The notes beneath the pieces were generated by a model, which made no database searches, was not told the origin of the DNA, and was given only the letters and a program-made list of their open reading frames with translations. 42,380 nt of DNA from NCBI GenBank assembly GCA_015068665.1, contig SVKB01000020.1:1-42380 (forward strand), read 5' to 3'. The position numbers were made by a program, and so were the translations under genes. This stretch comes from Oscillospiraceae bacterium. Lineage in GTDB: Bacteria > Bacillota > Clostridia > UMGS1840 > HGM11507. Below, piece by piece: positions 1-8,327 of this stretch. Position 1 is the first letter of the stretch. The number at the start of each line of letters is the position of its first letter.

Positions 1-71
1 AAGTTGTTGGCAATATGCCAATCATCATACAAAGACACAAAAGCATACATAGCACTTTTTTCAATGTTCAT
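1..71 (-). CDS. 5' end of a cut-off gene, possibly DJ-1/PfpI-like
   Basis: Only the first 23 codons are inside the window; the gene runs off the left edge. The reading frame opens with ATG at 71-69 (peptide start MNIEKSAMYAFVSLYDDWHI) and has AGAAGG just upstream, although that spacing is very short. The hydrophobic strand followed by an acidic-acidic-Trp turn resembles the start of DJ-1/PfpI-type class I amidotransferase-like proteins. That is a weak resemblance from 23 residues, so the product is a guess and even the start is uncertain. Confidence 0.3.
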   Translation of the reverse strand, partial: MNIEKSAMYAFVSLYDDWHIANN

Positions 72-110
72 TCCTTCTTTCTTTATAATATAGTAAATTT
101 TTATTGTTTA

Positions 111-431
111 TCATCTTGAACCGCCGCATCGTCCGCCGCCGGAAAAACCGCCTCCACCGCCAAAAGCTTTAAAATCAGGCTTTTTCATCGTTGTCAATTT
201 TAATATACCCGCGTATTATTAAAATCTTCCGCCTTGAAAAATCACAGATTTAAAAGCTTATGGTCTAAAAGATTTATTGTCTGGATTTTTTCGGGCAATG
301 CAAGGCAAAAACGGAGTGAATACCAACGTATTTGCGAGTATTTTAACGAAGCAGTGACGGAAAAATCCGACAAAAAACGGGTTCGGATATCAACACATCT
401 GCTTAAGTAATAGTGTTACTGTTTTTTTCAT
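111..431 (-). pseudogene. Remnant of a small exported Gly-rich protein gene, interrupted by a repeat
   Basis: Two ends of what looks like one gene survive. At 431-390 there is a good ribosome binding site (GGAGGA, 441-445 region), an ATG and the start MKKTVTLLL, like the beginning of a signal peptide; the frame then runs into repeat DNA and stops at 390. At about 168-111 there is an in-frame tail AFGGGGGFSGGGRCGGSR and a stop. That tail is typical of membrane-anchored proteins with Gly/Ser-rich C termini such as the TPM-domain (YgcG-like) family. Everything between is the repeat listed at 166-404. I infer insertion plus deletion in a single gene; the two pieces could instead come from different genes. 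Confidence 0.4.
166..404 (+). repeat. MITE-like structured repeat, copy 1 (left end lost)
   Basis: Same family as 25527-25708 and 42133-end. Shared blocks are GGCTTTTTC.TCGTTGTC near 174-195, a hairpin with 9-bp arms at 197-205/217-225, CTTCCGCCTTGAAAAATCAC at about 226-245, and the right end ACGGGTTCGGATA (about 377-389). The left terminal inverted repeat is missing; homology stops against the Gly-rich gene tail. No protein-coding capacity is visible. Confidence 0.6.
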
Positions 432-698
432 AGTAAAATTCCTCCATAAACTATATTTTTTTAACACTCTTTCTGATAATTAAAATACTGAATTTTAATT
501 ACCGTATGTTATAGTAATTATACATCGTACACTGATGTGCGATGCAAGGGCTTTTCAGTATTTTTTTAATTAGTGCATTCTTCGTAGATCAGACATTCCT
601 TACGATCACTGCCAATATAAAGTATTATATCCTTTTTTTCTGTTTTGGTTGTCTGTTTTTATTATACAGGTTTCCGGAAGAAGGAATAGGGAATAAGT
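390..698. other. Gene-poor stretch left of the tRNA terminator
   Basis: Apart from the truncated gene start at 390-431, I see no gene here. Two small inverted repeats are visible: AATTAAAA/TTTTAATT around 478-501, and CATCG/CGATG around 525-545. The rest is AT-rich sequence without convincing open frames. Confidence 0.4.
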
Positions 699-734
699 AA
701 AATCGACAAGGTTCTTTTGAACCTTGTCGATTTT
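699..734 (-). terminator. Terminator downstream of tRNA-Thr
   Basis: A 16-bp perfect stem (699-714 pairs with 719-734) closes a TTTT loop and ends in an A/T tract on each side. It lies immediately 3' of the tRNA on the minus strand. Because the stem is flanked by T-runs on both strands it could act in both directions. Confidence 0.75.
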
Positions 735-810
735 TGGAGCTGGTGGCGTGACTTGAACACGTGACCTTCTGATTACGAATCAGATGCACTACCGACTGTG
801 CTACACCAGC
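735..810 (-). tRNA. tRNA-Thr (anticodon CGU)
   Basis: The minus strand folds into a full cloverleaf. The acceptor stem GCTGGTG pairs with CACCAGC, the anticodon stem TCTGA/TCAGA encloses the 7-base loop TTCGTAA, and GTTCAAG forms the T loop. The anticodon CGU reads the threonine codon ACG. The discriminator is U and CCA is encoded (735-737), giving 76 nt. It lies between the glmM terminator and its own terminator. Confidence 0.95.
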
Positions 811-823
811 ATATTATATTTAT

Positions 824-860
824 AAAAAAAGAGCGAAAGGCCGAATGGCATTTTTCGCTC
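824..860 (-). terminator. Terminator of the glmM transcript
   Basis: On the minus strand, 860-831 forms GAGCGAAA/TTTCGCTC with an inner GCC/GGC helix over an ATTC loop, followed by seven T residues (830-824). It is about 40 nt past the glmM stop. The inner ATGCCATTCGGC segment is also the centre of the hairpin-array repeats at 7981-8308 and 24792-25156. Confidence 0.8.
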
Positions 861-865
861 AATCC

Positions 866-898
866 TTTATTTTGAATTTTGCATTTTTGCATTCTGCA
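866..898 (-). repeat. Degenerate 7-bp tandem repeat directly after the glmM stop
   Basis: Read on the minus strand, units related to GCAGAAT/GCAAAAT begin at the glmM stop codon itself. The same heptads open the longer repeats at 8308, 24792 and 42045, always just after a gene stop and in the same orientation to the gene. Confidence 0.6.
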
Positions 899-2242
899 TT
901 AGCTATTATAACCCTTTTTTATAATTAAGTCAATAACTTCGTCTACATATTTATTACAAATTTTTTCGTCATCCGCTTCAGCCATAACACGTATTACAGG
1001 CTCGGTGCCGCTTTTTCTCAGAAGCAGCCGTCCCCTGCCGTTAAGCTTATTTTTAATCTCTTCAGCTTTTTTTAAGATATCTTCATCCGTAAGCACAGTA
1101 TCCTTATCAGCCACCTTAATATTTTTGGTAACCTGGGGATATCTTATAAAGCCGTCACTTAATTTTGAGGCGGGAAGCTTACTTTCAATATAAGCCTCCA
1201 TTAGCTTTATTGCAGTTATAAGACCGTCTCCCGTGGAGGCGTACTTAGAAAAAATTATATGTCCCGATTCCTCACCGCCCAAAGAATATCCCCCATCCTT
1301 TATGGCTTCGTAAACATATTTATCACCCACATCGGTCTGTATATAGGAAATTCCCGCTTCACCAAGAGCCTTATAAAGACCGAAGTTTGACATAACAGTT
1401 GTTACTACGGTATTTTTTATAAGCTTATCTCTTTTTTTCATATATTTACCGTAGATATATAAAATATGGTCCCCGGTAATAACATTTCCCATTTCATCAA
1501 CCGCCAGGCATCTGTCCGCATCACCGTCAAAGGCAAAGCCTATATCAAGACCGTTATCAAGCACCAGCTTTTGCAAATTTTCTATATGGGTTGACCCGCA
1601 GTTTACATTTATATTAAGACCGTCAGGCTCGTTGCCTGTTACAAAGGTTGTTGCACCAAGAGTATCAAATATGCTTTTTGCAAGCATCCAGGTGCTTCCG
1701 TTGGAGCAGTCAAGCCCCACCCTTATCCCCTTATAGGACTTTATGGCAAGGCTTATAAGATATCCGGTGTAGCGATTTCTTCCCTGTGCATAGTCCACCG
1801 TTCTTCCGATTCCGCTTCCCGTTGCATAAGGAATTTTTGCTGTTTCATTGTCTAAATATGCTTCCACCTCGCTTATAATTGTTTCCGACATTTTTTCTCC
1901 ACGGCTGTTAATAAGCTTTATACCGTTATCATAATAGGGATTATGACTTGCCGAAATCATAACGCCAAGGTCAAAATCCTCTGTTCTTACAATATATGAA
2001 ACCGAGGGTGTGGTGGTAACATGAAGAAGGTATGCATCCGCACCCGAAGCCGTAAAGCCTGCGGAAAGTGCGTATTCAAACATATAGCTGGATCTTCTTG
2101 TGTCTTTACCTATAACCACCTTGCATTTATGCTCTTTTCCGTAATACCAGCCCAAAAACCTGCCTATTTTAAATGCGTGCTCCACGGTAAGATTGACATT
2201 TGCCTCACCGCGAAAGCCGTCAGTTCCGAAATATTTCCCCAT
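899..2242 (-). CDS. glmM: Phosphoglucosamine mutase GlmM
   Basis: Converts glucosamine-6-phosphate to glucosamine-1-phosphate in the cytoplasm, feeding UDP-GlcNAc and peptidoglycan synthesis. At 447 aa it has the usual family length. All four signatures are present: the N-terminal GTDGFRG (6-12), the phosphoserine loop ISASHNP with Ser99, the Mg2+-binding loop DGDADR (239-244), the sugar-binding GGEESGH (322-328), and the phosphate-binding RKSGTEP (409-415). The start is preceded by AAGGAG with 8-nt spacing. It follows the left-handed beta-helix gene by only 4 nt on the minus strand, so the two are co-transcribed, and it ends in a heptad repeat and terminator. Confidence 0.97.
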   Translation of the reverse strand: MGKYFGTDGFRGEANVNLTVEHAFKIGRFLGWYYGKEHKCKVVIGKDTRRSSYMFEYALSAGFTASGADAYLLHVTTTPSVSYIVRTEDFDLGVMISASHNPYYDNGIKLINSRGEKMSETIISEVEAYLDNETAKIPYATGSGIGRTVDYAQGRNRYTGYLISLAIKSYKGIRVGLDCSNGSTWMLAKSIFDTLGATTFVTGNEPDGLNINVNCGSTHIENLQKLVLDNGLDIGFAFDGDADRCLAVDEMGNVITGDHILYIYGKYMKKRDKLIKNTVVTTVMSNFGLYKALGEAGISYIQTDVGDKYVYEAIKDGGYSLGGEESGHIIFSKYASTGDGLITAIKLMEAYIESKLPASKLSDGFIRYPQVTKNIKVADKDTVLTDEDILKKAEEIKNKLNGRGRLLLRKSGTEPVIRVMAEADDEKICNKYVDEVIDLIIKKGYNS

Positions 2243-2246
2243 AATA

Positions 2247-2906
2247 TTACTCCTTTATTTTTTCCACTATTTCATTTTCTCTCTTATATATGGAATTTTT
2301 TTCTATAACTCCCCTTACCATTGAAAGAGGGTAAATATTTGTGTTTTTTCCGATAACGGTTCCCGGGCATAAAACAGCGTGACAGCCGATTTCAACATTA
2401 TCACCCACCATTGCCCCGAGTTTTTTAAGTCCTGTGGGAATATTTATCCCTTTCCCTTTAACGGTAACTAAGCTTTTATCGCTTTTAACATTGGAGGTAA
2501 GCGCTCCTGCGCCGAAGTGGGACATATAGCCAATAACCGAATCTCCGATATAGTTATAATGAGGCACCTGAACCTTATCAAACAAAATACAGTTTTTAAG
2601 CTCACAGGAATTTCCCACCACGGCACCTTTCCCCACAATAACACTGCCCCTTATATAAGCACAGTGCCTTATTTCGGCACCTTTGTCAATAATCAGAGGT
2701 CCGTTAAGGCATGCTGTGGGAGAAACCGATGCGGATTTTTCAATCCAGATGTTTTCCCCTTTTTGCTCGTAGCTGTTACCAAGGTCTTTTCCTGAGTTTA
2801 TTATAAAGGCTTTTATTTTACCAAGTATCTCCCAGGGATATTCCCTGTCCGCAAAAAGCTCCTTTGCCAATGTATTTTCCAAATTATATAAATCTTTTAT
2901 CTTCAC
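2247..2906 (-). CDS. Left-handed beta-helix (hexapeptide) protein, GlmU C-domain-like
   Basis: About 219 aa. After a short N-terminal region it carries imperfect hexapeptide repeats (e.g. IIDKGAEIRHCAYIRG, VIVGKGAVVGNSCELKN), as in acetyltransferase left-handed beta-helices. The HYNYIGDSVIGYMSHFGAG segment resembles the acetyl-CoA/UDP-sugar region of GlmU. Clostridial relatives are commonly labelled UDP-N-acetylglucosamine pyrophosphorylase, but no nucleotidyltransferase domain is present here. I place the start at GTG 2906 (VKIKDLYN) because GGGGTGA precedes it and relatives start with the same DLYNL block; an ATG at 2960 would run through promoter-like DNA. It is 4 nt upstream of glmM, supporting a joint amino-sugar role. 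Confidence 0.85.
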   Translation of the reverse strand: MKIKDLYNLENTLAKELFADREYPWEILGKIKAFIINSGKDLGNSYEQKGENIWIEKSASVSPTACLNGPLIIDKGAEIRHCAYIRGSVIVGKGAVVGNSCELKNCILFDKVQVPHYNYIGDSVIGYMSHFGAGALTSNVKSDKSLVTVKGKGINIPTGLKKLGAMVGDNVEIGCHAVLCPGTVIGKNTNIYPLSMVRGVIEKNSIYKRENEIVEKIKE

Positions 2907-2970
2907 TTGTATCACCCCGACAAAAATAAACTTTATACAATAATTATATTCTGAAATCATAAAAAATAGC

Positions 2971-2999
2971 TTTACATTTATTTCTTGATATGATATAAT
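2971..2999 (+). promoter_or_regulatory. Sigma-A type promoter for the lyase gene
   Basis: TTTACA (2971-2976), 17-bp spacer, TATAAT (2994-2999). It is 26 nt upstream of the ATG, which has GGGAGG as ribosome binding site. Confidence 0.8.
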
Positions 3000-3025
3000 T
3001 ATAAAAAAAACGGGAGGCTAAAAAA

Positions 3026-6000
3026 ATGAAAAAAATAATTTCTCTTTTAATCAGCTTTGCAATGCTTCTTTCGGTTATTCCGACGGTGCCGTCTTTTGCA
3101 GAGGACGAATCTTTATTTTTTGAAGATTCCTTTGAAAACGGAATGGATAACTGGGTTTACGTGTCAAAGCTTTGCGATGAATCCAATGCTTTTTTAACAG
3201 AGGATAATGCGTTTGACGGTAAAAATGCCGTTTGCCTTAAGGATACCTTTACAGACAATATGACAGGCTTTAAAACAAAGAATATGCCTGTTACCGAAGG
3301 CTACATATATAAAATAAGCGGTGCTGTTTTTCATGCTGACGGAAGCGGAGGAACACCCTATTTAAACTTTTTTAACGAAGAAGGTAAAAAAATCGGCGGT
3401 GTTTCCGCAACTACAACAGCGAAAAACACCTGGACTGAGGTTACAAATGCCATGCAGGCTCCAAAAGGGGCAAAAACCGTGCAGGTTCTTGTTATAGGCG
3501 GAAGTGCGGCAGTTGGCACATCTTATATAGATAAAATAAAGGTTACCGAGCAAAAAAGTAAAATTATTGAATATCCTGATGATCCCGATTCTTTAAAAGA
3601 CGGAGACCTTATGTTTTCCGACAATTTTGAAGACGGAACCATTCAATGGAGAGTTGGCGGTGCCGGTGCCGACGGTCATTTTACTTTGGAAAATGAGTAT
3701 TTTACCGAAGGCAGCCATTCACTGAGAACCAAGGATACAAATACAGATAATGCCACCTCCTTTATGACGGTAAAAATTCCTATTTCTCCAAGCCAGACCT
3801 ATACTGTTTTAGCAGATACCATGGTTTTATCCGGTGATCCTGCAAAAATAGTTGTAAGACTTTTCAATAAGGACAATCAGAGAATCACCAGCCTTACCGT
3901 GGCAAACTCGGGCCGAAAAAGCTGGGGGCAGAGTAAGCTTACCTTTACTACAACCGCTGATACGGTTTCTTATGAAATATATATTGCCACAACATCCAAG
4001 TCGGTTGGCGAAGGGCTTATAGACAATATCCGTCTGTATAAAGGTACTGTGGAACAGCCTGCCGATTACAGCAAAGCAAGTACACCGGATTTAAAAAATG
4101 TTGATTTTACATTTAAAGATACCTACGAAATGCCGGAATTCAAGCCCACAATAGGCCATCCGAGAGTATATTTTAATAAAGATGATATAGAAACTATAAA
4201 GAAGAATGCATCTCATCCCCAGAATGCTTCTGCTTATAAACAGCTTTTAAAGGAAATTTCCTCTACTGCTGACGGCTCTTTAAAGTCCACTGAAGGAAAC
4301 AACCTTAATTCTGCAACAATGGGAATTATTCAGGCTAAGGCATTTTACTATGCAGTGTGGGGAGATGAAGCAAAAGGAAGAGAAGCAATTTCCATGCTTC
4401 ATAACTTTCTTGACGATGCAAATCCTTACGCATCCGAATACAATGCTCAGGGTTATCTGGTATTTACCGTTGCAGCAGTATATGACTGGTGCTATCCGCT
4501 TCTTACCAAAGAAGATATGAGACGCTTCCAGAATGGCGGTATGGAAGCCGCGTCTACTACCGAAGCAGGCTTCCCTCCCGTTAAAGGCTCGGTGGTTATA
4601 GGTCATAGTGCAGAAGCAATGATTCTTCGCGACCAGATGGCATTTGCCCTTGCAGTTTATGATGAGCGACCTGACATTTATAAAAATATTGCAGGAAGAT
4701 ATTTTGAAGAATCAGTTCCGTCGGTAAGATTTCTGGCAGACGGAAAATCCTCCATGTTCGGTAATTCCTATGCAAACTACCGTTACCAGTGGGAGGTTAT
4801 AAATGCATTTATGATGGATACTGTAGGTATTCCTAAGATTTTCGGAGATAATCATCAGTATACACTTTACTGGAACCTGTATGCAAGACGTCCTGACGGT
4901 TCAATGATTCACGATGGTGACTCGGTTTCTCAGAATCAGAATATGTATACATACGACGAAAGAGGAACAAGAGCATACTTCTTAGCAGGAAACTATTATA
5001 AAGACCCCTATCTTAAGGGCGAAGCCTTAAGACACAATAACGGAATTATAATCGGGGAAAATTCAAGCAATCAGACCTTAAGCTCAATAGAGGTGCTTTG
5101 CTTTAACGACCCTTCCGTTGAATATAAATCGGTAAGAGAGCTTCCTCTTTCCTACTATGCTCCTGCACCGAGAGGTGAAATGATAGCAAGAACAAGCTGG
5201 GCAGAGGGTCAGACTTCTCCTGCAGTTGTTGCACAGATGAAGGTTGACGAATACTGGACACAGGGCCACGACCATGTTGACTCGGGAGAATTTGAAATTT
5301 ACTATAAGGGCGCTCTTGCCAATGATACAGGCTATTATCAGGCAGGAAGAGAAGGCTCAAATAAAGAAAATACAGGTAATACCGTTTACGGTACAGTTCA
5401 TTTCTATAACTACCAGATAAGAACAATTGCTCATAACTGTATGTTAGTCTTTAACCCTGATGAGGATGTTAAAGAGTCTTATATGGGCTATGCAAACGAC
5501 GGCGGTCAGATTATGACAAGTAAATCAGTCCGTCCGATAAACTCCCAGAAGGATATTTCGGAGGATTTAAACCGTGCCGCAACCGTAATGGGCAGAGAAA
5601 TCGGCACCGATACCGTTCAGCCCGATTACACATATATAAAGGGTGATTTAGCCAAGGGCTACGGCGAAAAGGTACCGGGCTACGAAAGAAGCATGATGTT
5701 TTTAAATCTTAAAAACTCCGATACTCCTGCGGCAATGGTAGTATTTGACCGCGTGGTTGCAAAGGATAAAGGATATGAAAAGAAATGGGTGCTTCACGGT
5801 CTTAATGAGCCTCAGATAAACGGCACAAGAACAGTATTCAAAGATACAAGAGAAGGCTATAACGGTAAATTAACCGTTGATACCCTTCTTCCGAAAGCGG
5901 ATAATCTTACAATTTCAACTATAGGCGGAAAAGGTCAGGAATACCTGGTTAACGGTATTGACTACTGGGCACAAACCTTAGAGGGTAAATTCAATGAAGG

Positions 6001-7237
6001 AGGCGGCTACCGTATTGAGGTTTCTCCAAAGGAAAAGAACGAAAAAGACTACTTCTTAAATGTTCTTCAGGTTGCCGATGCAGATTCCCAAAAAGAACCT
6101 TTAGCTTCCGAAATGATTGAAGCTTTGACTCACACAGGTGTTAAAATTGCCGACAGAGTTGTTTTATTTAGTAAAGAAAAAGACAGAGTATCTTCCGAAG
6201 TTTCCTTTACCGTTTCGGGGGAAGGAAATTATAAATATACCGTTGCAGATTTAACTGATGGCACATGGCAGGTTAAAAAGGACGGTGTAGACTATGTACA
6301 GATAGTTGCCACAAAGGATGGCGGTGTCGGCTCCTTTGAGGGAACTTCGGGTAATTACACACTAACCTATCTTGGTGCTTACGGCGAAAAGGTATTTACC
6401 TCAACTCCACTTTATACTGACGGTATCAATATAAAATTAGAACCTCAGAACAGATATGTTTATTCTGATGTTGAGCCCTTTATTCAGAACGGCAGAACCT
6501 TAGTTCCTATGCGTGCAATATTTGAAGCACTGGAAGCAAATGTTTCCTGGGATGATGCTACGGCAACAGCAACGGGAGAAAAGGACGGAACGGTTGTTAA
6601 AATCACAAGGGATTCCGATACAGCTTATGTAAACGGCAAGGAATATAAATTAGATGCTCCCGCACAAATTAAGGACGGAAGATTTGTTGTTCCCGTAAGA
6701 TTTATCGCTGAATCCTTCGGTGTTACGGTTGACTGGGATGCTTTCTCAAAAACTGTTTTAATTCAGGGACAGGGTGCTATTCAGAGTAATATATATACAG
6801 GCGAATTTATCTCTAAGCATAACATCCCCAATGCTCTCCCCGTATATAAAATTGAACAGTCGGGAGACGATGGTGCAGGCGATACCATAGCCTTCGCATT
6901 TGATAATATAATGTCCACCAACTGGGCAGTTAAAGAGGACGATATGGGAAATCCCGGATGGGGAATCTTCGACTTAGGCTCGGTTAAAACAATTGACAGC
7001 ATAAGTACAGCCTATATGAGAGGCGGAGAAAGAAAATATACCTTCTCAGTCTATGTATCGGAGGACGGTGTTAACTATACCTTGGTTAAGGATAAGCTTC
7101 AGTCACCGGGAACAGGCTTACAGCTTGATACATACGACTTAGGCGGAGTTAAGGGTAGATTCGTTAAGTATGTGGGATACGGAAATACTGCAAACAGCTG
7201 GAACAGTATAACTGAGATAGTAATCTCCGGAAAATAG
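3026..7237 (+). CDS. Secreted multidomain heparinase II/III-type polysaccharide lyase
   Basis: 1403 aa. A signal peptide (about 1-25, ending VPSFA) is followed by two carbohydrate-binding beta-sandwich regions with paired FEDSFENGMDNW / FSDNFEDGTIQW openings (about 30-180 and 195-345). Next is a catalytic part starting near GHPRVYF (about 375): an alpha-helical toroid, then a beta-sandwich holding GHDHVDSGEF (747-756), the hallmark His-rich motif of heparinase II/III families. After that comes a copper-amine-oxidase N-terminal-like stalk domain (about 1143-1247, NGRTLVPMRAIFE and VPVRFIAESFG). The C terminus (about 1258-1403) looks like an F5/8C discoidin sandwich. The family eliminates uronic-acid-containing glycans, but the exact substrate cannot be read here. 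Single gene with its own promoter; it ends 3 nt before a hairpin array. Confidence 0.9.
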   Translation: MKKIISLLISFAMLLSVIPTVPSFAEDESLFFEDSFENGMDNWVYVSKLCDESNAFLTEDNAFDGKNAVCLKDTFTDNMTGFKTKNMPVTEGYIYKISGAVFHADGSGGTPYLNFFNEEGKKIGGVSATTTAKNTWTEVTNAMQAPKGAKTVQVLVIGGSAAVGTSYIDKIKVTEQKSKIIEYPDDPDSLKDGDLMFSDNFEDGTIQWRVGGAGADGHFTLENEYFTEGSHSLRTKDTNTDNATSFMTVKIPISPSQTYTVLADTMVLSGDPAKIVVRLFNKDNQRITSLTVANSGRKSWGQSKLTFTTTADTVSYEIYIATTSKSVGEGLIDNIRLYKGTVEQPADYSKASTPDLKNVDFTFKDTYEMPEFKPTIGHPRVYFNKDDIETIKKNASHPQNASAYKQLLKEISSTADGSLKSTEGNNLNSATMGIIQAKAFYYAVWGDEAKGREAISMLHNFLDDANPYASEYNAQGYLVFTVAAVYDWCYPLLTKEDMRRFQNGGMEAASTTEAGFPPVKGSVVIGHSAEAMILRDQMAFALAVYDERPDIYKNIAGRYFEESVPSVRFLADGKSSMFGNSYANYRYQWEVINAFMMDTVGIPKIFGDNHQYTLYWNLYARRPDGSMIHDGDSVSQNQNMYTYDERGTRAYFLAGNYYKDPYLKGEALRHNNGIIIGENSSNQTLSSIEVLCFNDPSVEYKSVRELPLSYYAPAPRGEMIARTSWAEGQTSPAVVAQMKVDEYWTQGHDHVDSGEFEIYYKGALANDTGYYQAGREGSNKENTGNTVYGTVHFYNYQIRTIAHNCMLVFNPDEDVKESYMGYANDGGQIMTSKSVRPINSQKDISEDLNRAATVMGREIGTDTVQPDYTYIKGDLAKGYGEKVPGYERSMMFLNLKNSDTPAAMVVFDRVVAKDKGYEKKWVLHGLNEPQINGTRTVFKDTREGYNGKLTVDTLLPKADNLTISTIGGKGQEYLVNGIDYWAQTLEGKFNEGGGYRIEVSPKEKNEKDYFLNVLQVADADSQKEPLASEMIEALTHTGVKIADRVVLFSKEKDRVSSEVSFTVSGEGNYKYTVADLTDGTWQVKKDGVDYVQIVATKDGGVGSFEGTSGNYTLTYLGAYGEKVFTSTPLYTDGINIKLEPQNRYVYSDVEPFIQNGRTLVPMRAIFEALEANVSWDDATATATGEKDGTVVKITRDSDTAYVNGKEYKLDAPAQIKDGRFVVPVRFIAESFGVTVDWDAFSKTVLIQGQGAIQSNIYTGEFISKHNIPNALPVYKIEQSGDDGAGDTIAFAFDNIMSTNWAVKEDDMGNPGWGIFDLGSVKTIDSISTAYMRGGERKYTFSVYVSEDGVNYTLVKDKLQSPGTGLQLDTYDLGGVKGRFVKYVGYGNTANSWNSITEIVISGK

Positions 7238-7240
7238 GGG

Positions 7241-7503
7241 AGATGTTAAAATTCCCCGGACTTTGCAAAGCGGAGCTTTGCAGTTTTATTCGCCTTACGG
7301 CGAGTGATATTTGCTGTTAGCAAGTGATATTGCTGCGCAGTGGTATTGTGCTTCGCACAGTTTAATAAAGGCGGATAAAATACCACTGAAACCGTCAGGT
7401 TTCAATAACACTTTTGATTTATCAAAAATATCACTCCGTACAAGGTACGGAATAACACTAATGTTAAATACGCTTGATAAAATAAGGAATAAATCGCAAA
7501 GCG
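7241..7503 (+). repeat. Nested hairpin-array repeat, copy 1
   Basis: Starts 3 nt after the lyase stop. The left half has separators AGTGATAT (7303, 7323) and AGTGGTAT (7339); the right half has their complements AATACCACT (7379), AATAACACT (7403) and AATATCACT (7427). The separators pair as nested arms, and between successive separators sit small hairpins: CGCC/GGCG, TTGCT/AGCAA, CTGCGCAG, TGTGC/GCACA, AAACC/GGTTT, TTTTGAT/ATCAAAA and CGTAC/GTACGG. A near-identical direct copy follows at 7647. Open frames across it are by-products of the repeat. Confidence 0.8.
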
Positions 7504-7612
7504 ATTTATAGAATTAAAAGCTTTGCATTTTGAACGAAAATCCCCTCTCGATGTATTTAATACACCTTCGGGTGATTTTCGTCCAATCCAGGAAATTTTT
7601 CCTATCTCCCGT
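7504..7612 (-). repeat. Spacer repeat, copy 1 (intact form)
   Basis: On the minus strand it contains AGGAAAAATTTCCTGGA, then GAAAATCACCCGAAGGTGTA with a CACC/GGTG hairpin, then TTCAAAATGCAAAGC. The same blocks recur in the same order at 25470-25525 and 25711-25740, where a MITE lies between them. This copy therefore serves as the empty-site version. Confidence 0.55.
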
Positions 7613-7646
7613 TTTATGACGGCGGCATCGAGCCACCGACATAAAA

Positions 7647-7905
7647 AGATGTTAAAATTCCCCGGACCATTTGCGAAGCTTTGTAGTTTTATTCGCCTTA
7701 CGGCGAGTGATATTTGCTGTTAGCAAGTGATATTGCTGCGCAGTGGTATTGTGCTTTGCACAGCTTAATAAAGGCGGATAAAATACCACTGAAACCGTCA
7801 GGTTTCAATAACACTTTTGATTTATCAAAAATATCACTCCGTACAAGGTACAGAATAACACTAATGTTAAAGACGCTTGATAAAATAAGGAATAAATCGC
7901 AAAGC
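7647..7905 (+). repeat. Nested hairpin-array repeat, copy 2
   Basis: Direct copy of 7241-7503, 406 bp downstream, with the same separators and hairpins and only scattered differences. Examples are the loop of the TGTGC/GCACA hairpin changing from TTC to TTT, and divergence of the first hairpin after CCCCGGA. Stems are largely preserved. Confidence 0.8.
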
Positions 7906-7922
7906 AAAATAGTATAAATAGT

Positions 7923-7958
7923 AAAATGTGTCTGTATAATATACAGGCACATTTATTT
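7923..7958 (+). terminator. Probable terminator at the end of the lyase 3' region
   Basis: AAATGTGTCTGTAT pairs with ATACAGGCACATTT over an AAT loop (14 bp, one G-T), followed by ATTTG. It is the first ordinary terminator-like hairpin after the lyase gene, beyond both hairpin arrays. Confidence 0.5.
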
Positions 7959-7980
7959 GTATGTTACATTAATATATTAA

Positions 7981-8308
7981 GGTATAAATCCCTATGGGAT
8001 TTTCGATATGTTTTGGCTTAGCAAAACTCGATATGTGCTTCGCACTCGATATGTTTCTTTGAAACTCGATATGTTGCCTTACGGCAACGAGAAAAGGACG
8101 GATGCCGAATGGCATATCCGTCCTATCCTTAATGTTGACATAAGTCAACAATTCATGATTTTTTAAAAATCAATTCATGTTATCTCATGTTATCGAATAG
8201 ATAACAATTCATGCACCGTAAGGTGCAATTCACTATGCCGCTTGCGGCATATCATTTTGCATTCTGCACTCTGAATTCTGCATTCTGCATTTATACGGCA
8301 TGCTTGCC
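7981..8308 (-). repeat. 3'-end hairpin-array repeat, copy A
   Basis: Inverted copy of 24792-25156. Read in the direction of the parC gene (minus), it begins about 20 nt after the parC stop with GGCAAGCATGCC. Then come 7-bp GCAGAAT-type units, the hairpin TATGCCGC/GCGGCATA, hairpins separated by CATGAATTG, a central GGACGGATATGCC/GGCATCCGTCC hairpin, and hairpins separated by CATATCGAG. It ends in AATCC/GGATTTATACC. Stems are near-identical to the other full copy while some loops differ. Confidence 0.8.
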
Positions 8309-8327
8309 TTCCTTCCTGATTTTAAAT

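Noticed and set aside
866-898. Heptad repeat as part of the glmM coding sequence
   Set aside because: The glmM stop lies at 899-901; the heptads are outside the gene.
2907-2960. ATG at 2960 as start of the left-handed beta-helix protein
   Set aside because: The extra residues would lie over AT-rich promoter-like DNA and do not resemble family members, whereas GTG 2906 has GGGGTGA in front and the conserved DLYNL start.
7311-7952. Several open frames of 60-85 codons across the hairpin arrays
   Set aside because: They are nearly the same peptide repeated because the DNA is repeated, lack ribosome binding sites, exist on both strands, and their codons are built from palindromes.
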